The notes beneath the pieces are model-generated. The model saw nothing but the letters and a program-made list of their open reading frames with translations, was not told the DNA's origin and did not search any database. From Methanoculleus sp. (GTDB lineage Archaea > Halobacteriota > Methanomicrobia > Methanomicrobiales > Methanoculleaceae): 11,748 nt of DNA. Each line of letters starts with the position of its first letter. Position 1 is the stretch's first letter. The stretch is from positions 1 to 11,748 of the forward strand of contig JALNXI010000035.1 in assembly GCA_023230425.1 (NCBI GenBank), read 5' to 3'. A program made the translations under genes and the position numbers. Of this stretch, positions 1 to 6,062 are shown in pieces.

Positions 1-92
1 ACCGGCAGTTCGCCGGTAATCTGCGACAAACAGGTCCGAGGATCCCAGAGAGCCCCGGACACTCGCAGGAAGCCCCCTGCGCAAGCGGGGGG
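1..92. ncRNA. Candidate structured RNA, cut by left edge
   Basis: Three strong helices lie end to end. Positions 1-6 pair with 12-17 around a 5-nt loop. Positions 21-26 (CTGCGA) pair perfectly with 63-68 and enclose a second helix, 34-38 (GTCCG) with 56-60 (CGGAC), separated by an asymmetric internal loop (CAAACAG opposite AC). Positions 73-80 pair with 85-92 as an 8-bp stem (one G-T pair) capped by a GCAA (GNRA) tetraloop. Stacked helices, an asymmetric internal loop and a GNRA cap are typical of a folded RNA rather than a terminator, and no T-tract follows. I could not match it to RNase P RNA, SRP RNA, tRNA or a riboswitch class I know. The strand is not certain; the GCAA cap favours plus. 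The 5' part may lie outside the window. Confidence 0.4.
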
Positions 93-226
93 TAGTTCAC
101 GTATCTCCATTGACATATACACAACATCCGATGAGAAATAATCAACATTTGTTGAATTTTATTCAACAACCCGATAACCACGACCGGCAACACCCGGATG
201 AAGAGACACAGGAGCCCGCGGTAGAA

Positions 227-486
227 ATGTTCAGTGCCGGGTACGTCGAAAAGAGCCACGAATGCCTGATCGCCGCCATCGAGGAGTTGTTCCACCGACA
301 GAGGCGTACTGCCTTGTGCAATCGTTTCCGATCTCCGGAGAGCAAAGACTCGTCAGGGAGGCCGCCGACTACGGTCTAACGTACGGTGACCCCTCTGCAA
401 AAGGGGCTGTGCAAGATGCGGAACAGATCTTCGAGATCGTCTCCGGCTATCTGGCAAAACAGGGGTTCAGCACCCCCTCCACGTAA
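227..486 (+). pseudogene. HEPN-domain protein remnant (frameshifted)
   Basis: Two reading frames together look like the C-terminal two thirds of a UPF0332-type HEPN protein. Frame one (227-301) gives the segment GYVEKSHECLIAAIEELF, the helix that follows the core of these proteins. After a shift near 280-298 the other frame gives VVPPTEAYCLVQSF, then REAADYGLTYGDPSAK and a final helix ending in GYLAKQGF before TAA at 484-486. The EADYGLTY and ESAK-like motifs are characteristic of the family. The N-terminal half (usually about 60 residues more) is missing, and the reading frame can be opened upstream only by a TTG at 110 with unrelated sequence. HEPN proteins of this kind usually pair with a MNT nucleotidyltransferase in toxin-antitoxin modules; no partner is visible here. 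Family assignment is from motif memory; the broken frame is seen directly. Confidence 0.65.
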
Positions 487-771
487 TGGGCCACAACCTC
501 TTGGACTTTCCGGGTCGAAACGCAGCGAAAATCTCCGATTTTTCGTGGGCCGCGGGGTCGCAGCAGGCGGTGCTCCTGCTCTGTTCCTTCGGAACATCGC
601 ATAGCGCCTCGCGGGGAACGACTGCCGGAACGGCAGGAGTTCGAGAAAACTGAAGGGTTTGGAAGGAGGTGTGTGGGTTCACCCTGAATACCTTGATGCA
701 ACCCCATAAATTGCCCAAACAATGCCCAGGCAGTTCATCGACCTCATCACTATCACCAGACCCTCACCCCC
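487..771. other. Gene-free stretch with four stem-loops
   Basis: No ORF here has a believable protein sequence. Four stem-loops follow each other within 526-636: 526-533 with 537-545 (A/T-rich stem, one bulged T), 562-567 with 575-580 (AGCAGG/CCTGCT), 582-587 with 591-596 (TGTTCC/GGAACA) and 622-627 with 631-636 (CTGCCG/CGGCAG). The last three stems are perfect. A GGAGGTG at 664-670 resembles a Shine-Dalgarno site but no credible ORF follows. The stretch may be a structured RNA, a small non-autonomous element or the decayed surroundings of the HEPN pseudogene. Confidence 0.3.
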
Positions 772-1263
772 CTATTTCCCCCCCGCCCCGGCACCCGCCC
801 GCTCCGTCAGCCAGGCATAGAACCTGCTGTGCCAGAACGGCACGTCCACCGGCCGGGCGAGCGACTGCCAGAGACCCCACAGGATCCGCTCGGACACGGT
901 CTGCCACTCGGCGGCCCGTCGAGTCATGTCGTCCGCCGGCTGCCCGATAGCGTGCAGGACCTCGTGCCAGATGCGGAGGATCGCCGCCTCGTCGCTGTCC
1001 CCCGCGAGGACCCGGACGCTCGCCCGCATATCCATCCCGCCCCCGAGCGCCCGGGCGGGGATCCCGTCGTCGAAGACGTAGACAGTCCCCCCAGGCACCG
1101 GGAAGGGAAAGCCCTTCCACATCGGGTCATTCTGATCGAAGTAACGGACCTCCGGTGTGCCGGTCCGGACCGTGAACTCGAAGAGCGGGGGGATGAGCCG
1201 CAGGTGCGGCTCAAGCCTCTGCCGCAGCGCTTCGGTCTTGAAGAAGAGGTCGAAGTGAGGCAT
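772..1263 (-). CDS. Predicted HEVLH zincin-like protein
   Basis: This encodes 163 aa with no signal peptide or membrane segment, so it is probably cytoplasmic. The central feature is H100-E101-V-L-H104 within WHEVLHAIGQPADD, an HExxH zinc-binding motif in a predicted helix, followed by G107 and acidic D111/D112 that could supply a third ligand (compare HExxHxxGxxD of metzincin-like enzymes, here one residue longer). The first 95 residues contain short strands and aromatic patches (DPMWKGFPFP). Codon use is strongly G/C-ended, which supports a real gene. ATG at 1263 is chosen because a TATA-like ATTTATA is centred 28 nt upstream, fitting a leaderless transcript; an in-frame-shifted ATG at 1274 opens only an overlapping shadow frame. 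Peptidase activity is inferred from the motif only. I do not recognise the family by name. Confidence 0.75.
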   Translation of the reverse strand: MPHFDLFFKTEALRQRLEPHLRLIPPLFEFTVRTGTPEVRYFDQNDPMWKGFPFPVPGGTVYVFDDGIPARALGGGMDMRASVRVLAGDSDEAAILRIWHEVLHAIGQPADDMTRRAAEWQTVSERILWGLWQSLARPVDVPFWHSRFYAWLTERAGAGAGGK

Positions 1264-1287
1264 CGGGGCTGCATGGGCGGTAGGAAG

Positions 1288-1294
1288 TATAAAT
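1288..1294 (-). promoter_or_regulatory. TATA box, leaderless promoter
   Basis: On the minus strand this reads ATTTATA, centred 28 nt upstream of the ATG at 1263. With archaeal TATA spacing (about 26 nt), transcription would start at or next to the start codon, and no Shine-Dalgarno site precedes that ATG. Confidence 0.5.
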
Positions 1295-1402
1295 CCTCAT
1301 GCCTGCCGGTGCTGCCGGAGGTGACAGAGTTAGCGGATCAGTCCCGGCGGGGTGTGGATCGCCGCCGGCGGGACCTTGAACCCCCTGCGCGTCCGGGGTT
1401 GT

Positions 1403-1696
1403 TCACCCTTGCTCCCCGCTCCGCAGAGATCGTTTCGGGAACGCCCTCTGCCGCCTGTCAATCCAGACCCGGGTCCAGGCCTGGAGGTCGTTGATGGTGG
1501 CGGACCCCTGCTGGCTGCGCATCGCCCGAAGGTGGTCCTCAAGTTCATCGGCGAGCGAAAAGATCAACGCTTCGGATGCCTCTTCTGATAACGGCCCTTC
1601 CGCCCGCAGGCGGGCAGCGCCCAGGTCGAGAAAGTGCTGTAACTCGCCCGTTGCCTCGAGGATCGTGGTGAGATCCAGTCTGACAGTAGGCTCCAT
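1403..1696 (-). CDS. Small helical protein, unknown
   Basis: The ORF gives 97 aa from the ATG at 1696 (MEPTVRLDLTTILEA...). It is soluble, mostly helical and has several charged amphipathic stretches (LSEEASEALIFSLADELEDHL). The C-terminus is basic (RRQRAFPKRSLRS). The frame stays open up to an ATG at 1732, but the extra 12 residues (MGLCTGCVYSLF) look unlike the rest. A TATA-like GGTTATGT lies about 26 nt before the 1696 start, which would give a leaderless message. It is transcribed in the same direction as the HEVLH gene 139 bp downstream, but that gene has its own TATA box. No family recognised; it could encode a small helical partner protein, but nothing shows this. Codon bias is moderately good. 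Confidence 0.55.
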   Translation of the reverse strand: MEPTVRLDLTTILEATGELQHFLDLGAARLRAEGPLSEEASEALIFSLADELEDHLRAMRSQQGSATINDLQAWTRVWIDRRQRAFPKRSLRSGEQG

Positions 1697-1820
1697 AAAG
1701 AGGGAATAGACGCACCCGGTACATAACCCCATCCATTTGTTCCTGAGTCCATAGCCGGTGCCTTTGCTCCGCTGCCCTCCTCATCTGGGGTTATACGCTC
1801 CCTCAAGCGCGCCTGCTCAT

Positions 1821-1870
1821 CGCCCGGCCGGAGAGCCGGGCGGGGGGTTCGGCAGGTCCGGGACCTGCCG
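1821..1870. repeat. Two adjacent strong stem-loops
   Basis: Positions 1821-1828 (CGCCCGGC) pair perfectly with 1835-1842 around a 6-nt loop. Positions 1850-1859 (CGGCAGGTCC) pair with 1861-1870, a 10-bp near-perfect palindrome around a single base. They lie in the 260-bp divergent gap between the minus-strand 97-aa gene and the PRC-barrel gene, just upstream of the latter's TATA-like element, so a regulatory palindrome (protein-binding operator) is as plausible as an RNA hairpin. No T-tract follows. Confidence 0.45.
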
Positions 1871-1880
1871 GGGCAAAACC

Positions 1881-1890
1881 ATTTTAAGGA
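1881..1890 (+). promoter_or_regulatory. TATA-like element before PRC gene
   Basis: ATTTTAAGGA stands out as the only A/T-rich patch in a very GC-rich gap, about 70 bp before the ATG at 1958. Expected start of transcription is near 1911, giving a leader of about 46 nt. The large palindrome 1850-1870 sits directly upstream, where it could affect TBP/TFB binding. Confidence 0.35.
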
Positions 1891-1957
1891 CTCCCGGCAC
1901 TCACTGCACGCTCCCCCTTCGGGGTGTACTCGCCTTTCACCCGGGGGGACAGCGGAG

Positions 1958-2443
1958 ATGAAGAAGATGCAGGAACGATCAGAGGTTATCCTGGAGCGCA
2001 GGACACGGACAGCCGGGGAAGAGTGGTTCATGTCGGCCGAGGATGTTCTGGATAAAAAGGTGATCAACCCACAGGGCGACGACCTTGGGGGGATCTCCGA
2101 CATGCGGATCTCCTTCCCCGAGGGCCGGGTGAAGTACCTGGTGCTCAAGTACGGGGGCATGCTCGGCGTGGGGGCAAAGAGGTTCGCCATCCCCCCCGAA
2201 GCCGTTATCTACCGTTCGGGAGACGACACCTTCGTCGTGAACATCGACAAACAGCGGCTGGACGACGAGCCGGGATTCGATGAGGACAACTGGCCCCGGG
2301 AAGCGGACTTCGGCCTGATCCAGTCGGCCGCGGCCACGACACCCCCGAGCCGGGAGGAGGTGGAGGCCGTGAAGCGGCAGGAGGCCCCGCCGCCCGAGGT
2401 CATCACGACGGAGCGGGTCGAGACGCGACCCCGGCAGAAGTAA
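1958..2443 (+). CDS. PRC-barrel domain protein
   Basis: The product is 161 aa and cytoplasmic. Residues about 25-103 form a PRC-barrel: MSAEDVLDKKVINPQGDDLG (linker and first strand), then ISFPEGRVKYLVLKYGG, the characteristic middle strands, and KRFAIPPEAV, the conserved P-rich turn, ending at VVNIDKQRL. The first 24 residues are charged, and residues 104-161 are an acidic, proline-rich tail (FDEDNWP..., PPSREEVEAVKRQEAPPPEV) probably disordered. PRC-barrels occur in photosynthetic reaction-centre H subunits, RimM and many small archaeal proteins of unknown role, some proposed to be stress-related. No partner domain is fused here. GGGGGG at 1943-1948 is a weak ribosome-binding candidate about 9 nt before ATG. 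Family assignment is confident; function unknown. Confidence 0.88.
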   Translation: MKKMQERSEVILERRTRTAGEEWFMSAEDVLDKKVINPQGDDLGGISDMRISFPEGRVKYLVLKYGGMLGVGAKRFAIPPEAVIYRSGDDTFVVNIDKQRLDDEPGFDEDNWPREADFGLIQSAAATTPPSREEVEAVKRQEAPPPEVITTERVETRPRQK

Positions 2444-2478
2444 CCCGGGACAACGGGTCCGGGAAACAAATACTTTTT
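2444..2478 (+). terminator. Possible terminator after PRC gene
   Basis: Directly after the stop codon, CCCG (2444-2447) can pair with CGGG (2454-2457), and a T5 tract (2474-2478) follows 16 nt later. Archaeal transcription usually ends at oligo-T tracts, so the T-run is the stronger element; the hairpin is short. Confidence 0.3.
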
Positions 2479-2564
2479 CTCAGCGGAACCCTTATCGACG
2501 GCGGGAGGAGATTGACCACAAGTAAGATTACCCTGAAGCGGTGAAGGGGCCATGTCGTGCCGCC

Positions 2565-3851
2565 ATGACAACGCCCGCAGATGATGGTCCTGCCCCGCTG
2601 GAACTTCGGACCGGTGACGCCCCGGAGTTACCGGGAACAAACCCGAAACTCTGGCAGATCGTCCTCATCGCGCTCATAGCGATCACCTTCACCGTCGTAT
2701 ACCTGAGTCTCTACGGACTGCTCAACAACGCTATCTGGTTCCAGAACGACTTCGTCAAGGGCAACCGCTGGGCAATCCCGGTCGGCGTCCTCGCATTCTC
2801 GCTCCTCGTCGCCCTCTGCCTGAAATACCTGCACGCACCGACCGTGATCCACGGCGGGTTTACGGAATCGCTCAAAGGTGACGGCGAGAAACCCGACTAC
2901 CGGACCTTTCCCGGCGCCCTCCTCTCGTCCCTCTTCTCGCTCCTCTCCGGGGCAAGTGTCGGCCCGGAAGGGACCATCACCGTCCTCGTCGGCTACATAT
3001 CGCCCTACATACGGGACAAACTCAGGATCGGTTCCCCGGTTGCCGCACTCGGGTTTGACGTCGCGGCCCTCGCCTCGGCATTCAACGGTATCATCGGCAA
3101 CGTGCTCTTCACAGGCATATTTGCCACCGAGTTTCAGGTCGGCGGGAGCAGAAACGCCCTCAAATTCCTCACCTGGAACCTGCTTGCCGGCACCATCGGC
3201 TACCTCTTCTACATCCTCCTAGGACTCCCCTCGTTTGCCCGGAGCATCGCGTTTGCGCCGGTCGGCGGGTTGCAGCCCGCCTACATCCTCTATGCTATCG
3301 TCCTCGGCATATTCGGGGGACTGCTCGCAATCTTTATGGGGCTCTCGATGCAGGCCGCCGGGAGGATCATGGAGAAAGCATTCGGTGACGCGGTCGTCGC
3401 CCGGGTCCTTGTCGCCGGGGCGATCATAGCATGTGTCGGCTACTTCATCCCGGGGTTGCTCTTCTCCGGGGAACAGCAGATCCACGAGATCATCGCCGAC
3501 CCGGCCCGGTTCGGAGTCGGGATGCTTCTTTTGATGGCAATTCTGAAGATCCTCCTGCTCGCGCTCTCGTTCAAGAGCGGCTACATCGGCGGCCCGCTCT
3601 TCCCCATCATCTTCTCGTCCACACTTGTAGGGCTTGCCTTAAACCTGGTCTTCCCCGGCGTGCCGGTCGCCATCCTCGTCCTCTGCATCGAGGTCGCCGC
3701 CATAACTCTGGCCCTCGGAGCACCCCTGACCGCCATCCTCCTGGTCTCGGTCGTGGGCACGGCCGACCAGTATATGATTGTGCTCCTCGTGGTCTCCGCC
3801 GTCACCGCCATGCTGCTCGGTGCCGCCGCGAAGGAGAGGAGGGGTACCTGA
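2565..3851 (+). CDS. ClC-family chloride channel/antiporter
   Basis: The product is 428 aa from ATG 2565; a GTG at 2541 would add eight residues. The ATG is preferred because the extra residues (MKGPCRAA) look non-native; AAGGGG at 2543-2548 is a distant SD candidate. About ten hydrophobic segments span the protein after a 27-residue cytoplasmic N-terminus. Signature parts of the ClC fold are visible: SGASVGPEGTI, where the glutamate of GPEG corresponds to the gating/proton glutamate of GxEGP, and later KSGYIGGPLFPI, the GGxFxP anion-binding loop. The usual GSGIP loop is not recognisable; the matching region reads VIHGGFTESL. ClC proteins move chloride or fluoride across the cytoplasmic membrane as channels or H+-coupled antiporters. 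No C-terminal CBS domains are present. Its own transcription unit is likely. Family is confident; channel versus exchanger and the true ion are not determinable. Confidence 0.9.
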   Translation: MTTPADDGPAPLELRTGDAPELPGTNPKLWQIVLIALIAITFTVVYLSLYGLLNNAIWFQNDFVKGNRWAIPVGVLAFSLLVALCLKYLHAPTVIHGGFTESLKGDGEKPDYRTFPGALLSSLFSLLSGASVGPEGTITVLVGYISPYIRDKLRIGSPVAALGFDVAALASAFNGIIGNVLFTGIFATEFQVGGSRNALKFLTWNLLAGTIGYLFYILLGLPSFARSIAFAPVGGLQPAYILYAIVLGIFGGLLAIFMGLSMQAAGRIMEKAFGDAVVARVLVAGAIIACVGYFIPGLLFSGEQQIHEIIADPARFGVGMLLLMAILKILLLALSFKSGYIGGPLFPIIFSSTLVGLALNLVFPGVPVAILVLCIEVAAITLALGAPLTAILLVSVVGTADQYMIVLLVVSAVTAMLLGAAAKERRGT

Positions 3852-3859
3852 TTTATATA
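3852..3859 (+). promoter_or_regulatory. TATA box for DUF3303-like gene
   Basis: TTTATATA overlaps the end of the ClC gene by lying directly at its stop codon. Expected transcription start is near 3881, giving a leader of about 50 nt ahead of the ATG at 3933. It is the best TATA match in the window. Confidence 0.6.
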
Positions 3860-3867
3860 CCCGGGTG

Positions 3868-3903
3868 CTGCTGACGCCAGCAGTCCGCCCCGGCATGGCC
3901 GGG
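3868..3903 (+). promoter_or_regulatory. Two hairpins in 5' leader or ClC 3' end
   Basis: CTGCTG (3868-3873) pairs perfectly with CAGCAG (3878-3883) around ACGC, and CCCGGC (3889-3894) with GCCGGG (3898-3903) around ATG. They sit between TATA box and start codon of the next gene. The first hairpin overlaps the predicted start of transcription; the second would be in the leader. A ribosome-binding site, GAGGT at 3921-3925, follows, 7 nt before ATG 3933. Confidence 0.4.
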
Positions 3904-3932
3904 ATGCGGCGTGAGAACAAGAGGTTGGGAAG

Positions 3933-4193
3933 ATGCAGTTTATAAGTATTTTTACCTGGGAGCCCGGGAAGACTGGCGAGGTCATGGAAGCCCGGGCCGC
4001 CGAGAAGATCCCGGACGGCGTGCGCGTGATCAACGAGTGGGTCGACCTCGTCGGCAACACGGTCTTCCGGCTGATCGAGACAGACGATCCCGCGGCCCTT
4101 CTGATGATCAGCAGCCCCTGGGGCGACCTCGGCTACAAAGAGGTGCACCCGGTCATGGAGTCAAAAGAGGCGCTGAGACTTCTCAAGAGATGA
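3933..4193 (+). CDS. DUF3303-like small protein
   Basis: The product is 86 aa and soluble. The order strand MQFISIFTW, helix GEVMEARAAEKI, then strands around VRVINEWVDLVGNTVFRLIET, helix DPAALLMISSPW and a closing helix VMESKEALRLLKR is that of a ferredoxin-like alpha/beta fold, as in DUF3303 and dimeric alpha-beta barrel proteins, of which methanogens carry many copies. The residues EW..L..N.VFRL and the W of SSPWGDL match my memory of that family. A GAGGT Shine-Dalgarno lies 7 nt before ATG, and a TATA box with hairpins is upstream, so it is expressed by itself. It converges with the ABC operon, with only 15 bp between the two stop codons. Biochemical role unknown; a small-ligand or heme-binding dimer is possible for the fold but is not shown. 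Confidence 0.8.
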   Translation: MQFISIFTWEPGKTGEVMEARAAEKIPDGVRVINEWVDLVGNTVFRLIETDDPAALLMISSPWGDLGYKEVHPVMESKEALRLLKR

Positions 4194-4208
4194 GGGGGAG
4201 AGGCCTCC

Positions 4209-4997
4209 CTACGCCCCTCCCCGCAGGCGCCCCGGCCGGACCGGGACCATGTAGGGCGCCGGGAGGTCTCGCTTCACCACCGCCTCGATGCCGTAGACGG
4301 ACTGGAGCATCTCTTCGGTGAGCACCTCCTCCGGTGCCCCGTAGCCGTAGACCGACCCGGTCGAGAGCACCATGAGGCGGTGACAGTAGGTTGCCGCGAG
4401 ATTGAGGTCGTGGAGCGCGATGACGACCGCAAGCCCCTCATCCTCGGCAAGCCCCCGGAGGACCTCCATGACCCCCATCTGGTGACAGACGTCCAGGTTG
4501 CTCGTCGGTTCGTCGAGGAGGATCACCCCGGTCTCCTGGACAAGCGCCCGGGCGATCATCACCCGCTGGCGCTCCCCGCCGGAGAGTTCGCCGACCTTCC
4601 GGAGCGCAAGCCCGCCGAGGTCGAGGAGGTCGAGCGCCGCAATCACCCGCTCCTCGTCGGCGGGGCTTACCGTCCAGTTCAGGTAGGGACGCCTCCCCAT
4701 CAGGACCGTCTCAAAGACCGTCGACGATGTCTGGTTCCCGGCCGACTGCGGCACGTAGGCCATCGCCCGCGCAACCTCGCGGCGGTGCATCGCCCCAAGT
4801 TCCCTTCCTTCGAGCATCACCCTGCCGCCGCCGGGGGAGAGCATGCCATCGACACACCGGATGAGCGTCGTCTTCCCGCACCCGTTCGGCCCGACGAGCC
4901 CGAGAACCTCGCCAGCGTCCACCGAGAAGGTGATCCCCGCGAGCACCTCCCGGTCCCGGTAGGCAAACGAGAGGTCTTCGACCGAGAGCCGAACCAT
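4209..4997 (-). CDS. ABC transporter ATPase, FecE/BtuD type
   Basis: The product is 262 aa, the ATP-hydrolysing subunit of an importer. All key motifs are intact: Walker A GPNGCGKTT (36-44), Q-loop Q84, signature LSGGERQ (138-144), Walker B VILLDEP (158-164) with catalytic E163, D-loop SNLD and switch H196 in ALHDLNLAATYC. The ALHDLNLA H-loop and the C-terminal stretch (EEVLTEEMLQSVYGIEAVV) are typical of iron-siderophore, heme and cobalamin ATPases. The stop codon of the permease overlaps the start of this gene by one base (TGATG at 4999-4995), so the two are translationally coupled. It is the last gene of the operon and converges with the DUF3303-like gene. Substrate cannot be read from this subunit. 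Confidence 0.95.
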   Translation of the reverse strand: MVRLSVEDLSFAYRDREVLAGITFSVDAGEVLGLVGPNGCGKTTLIRCVDGMLSPGGGRVMLEGRELGAMHRREVARAMAYVPQSAGNQTSSTVFETVLMGRRPYLNWTVSPADEERVIAALDLLDLGGLALRKVGELSGGERQRVMIARALVQETGVILLDEPTSNLDVCHQMGVMEVLRGLAEDEGLAVVIALHDLNLAATYCHRLMVLSTGSVYGYGAPEEVLTEEMLQSVYGIEAVVKRDLPAPYMVPVRPGRLRGGA

Positions 4998-6055
4998 CAG
5001 GCACTCCTCCGGTGCAGGAAGAGGTAGATGAAGAACGGCACGCCGAGGAACGCGGTCACGATACCGACGGGGAGGACCTGCGGCGCGAGAACGCTCCTTG
5101 CGATGCTGTCGGCGGCAAGGAGGAGGAGAGCCCCCACGAGGCCGGAGGCGGGGAGAAGCGTGCGGAAATCCCCGCCGATGGCCATGCGGGTGATGTGCGG
5201 GGCCACGAGCCCGATAAACCCGATCGTCCCGGTGAAACAGATGATCACCGCGGTGATCAGGGAGGCGATCATCATCATGACCATCATCGACCGCTCGACA
5301 GGCACCCCGAGACTGGCCGCCACCTCGTCCCCCTCGGCGAGGGCGTTGAGGTCCCAGGCCCGGTAGATGAGGTAGGGTACGGTGCAGACGAGAACGAAGC
5401 TCGCAATCCCGAGTTTCGGCCAGGATGATTTGTCCACCGACCCGAACATCCAGAAGACCACCGCCTGGAGCTGTTCGGCGCTGCCGACGTACTGGAGGAG
5501 TGACGTCACCGCCGAGAAGAGGTACATGAGGGCGATGCCGGCGAGGACCATCGTCTCGGAACCGATGCCCCGGTAGCGGGCCATCCCGTAGATGGCAAAC
5601 GCTGCAAGCAAGGTAAAGAGAAACGCGTTGCCGATGACGAGGTACTCGCCTCCTACGAATCCGGCACCGAGGACGATGGCGATGGATGCGCCGGTGGAGG
5701 CCGCCGAGGCGATCCCGAGGGTAAACGGGCTCGCAAGCGGGTTTCTGAGGATGCCCTGCATGACCGTACCCGCCACGGCGAGCCCGAACCCCGCAGCGAC
5801 TGCAAAGAGCACCCGGTGGAGACGGTAGTCCCAGACGATGATCTCTGCCATATCCGGGGCGCTGAAGGTGCCGGGGAAGAGCCCGGCAAGGATCGCGAGG
5901 TAAGACTCGCCCACAGTGAGGTCGGCAGACCCGAGCGTGACCGCGACGCCGATGAGGATGACGAGGGCGACAAGGAGACCGCCGATAAAGAGGGCGCGAG
6001 TCTTTTTCAGCCGCGTGTATCCCTCATGCACGATGACGCTCTGTTCCATAGGCAT
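4997..6055 (-). CDS. ABC transporter permease, FecCD/BtuC type
   Basis: The product is 352 aa with about nine to ten membrane segments, the usual size for this family. Family hallmarks are visible: the GTVMQGILRNPLASPFTLG region (after the second or third helix), and near the C-terminus GTIGFIGLVAPHITRMAIG, the coupling helix that contacts the ATPase, followed by VLPVGIVTAFLGVPFFIYL. Two copies are expected to form the channel together with two ATPases. It starts 7 bp after the stop of the binding-protein gene and overlaps the ATPase gene by one base. A second in-frame ATG two codons later (MPMEQ) is an equally possible start; neither has a clear Shine-Dalgarno. Transports iron chelates, heme or corrinoids in known relatives; the true substrate here is unknown. 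Confidence 0.95.
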   Translation of the reverse strand: MPMEQSVIVHEGYTRLKKTRALFIGGLLVALVILIGVAVTLGSADLTVGESYLAILAGLFPGTFSAPDMAEIIVWDYRLHRVLFAVAAGFGLAVAGTVMQGILRNPLASPFTLGIASAASTGASIAIVLGAGFVGGEYLVIGNAFLFTLLAAFAIYGMARYRGIGSETMVLAGIALMYLFSAVTSLLQYVGSAEQLQAVVFWMFGSVDKSSWPKLGIASFVLVCTVPYLIYRAWDLNALAEGDEVAASLGVPVERSMMVMMMIASLITAVIICFTGTIGFIGLVAPHITRMAIGGDFRTLLPASGLVGALLLLAADSIARSVLAPQVLPVGIVTAFLGVPFFIYLFLHRRSA

Positions 6056-6062
6056 CCCGGGG

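Noticed and set aside
829..1494. Plus-strand open frame of 221 codons
   Set aside because: Antisense to the HEVLH gene and part of the 97-aa gene; typical shadow with His/Arg/Pro-rich composition.
1564..2190. Minus-strand open frame of 208 codons over the PRC promoter
   Set aside because: It crosses the palindromes and the start of the PRC gene and changes character along its length; no domain or conserved motif.
4196..4209. GGGAG/CTCCC hairpin between the convergent stops
   Set aside because: Only 5 bp with a 4-nt loop and no T-tract on either side; too weak to call a bidirectional terminator.
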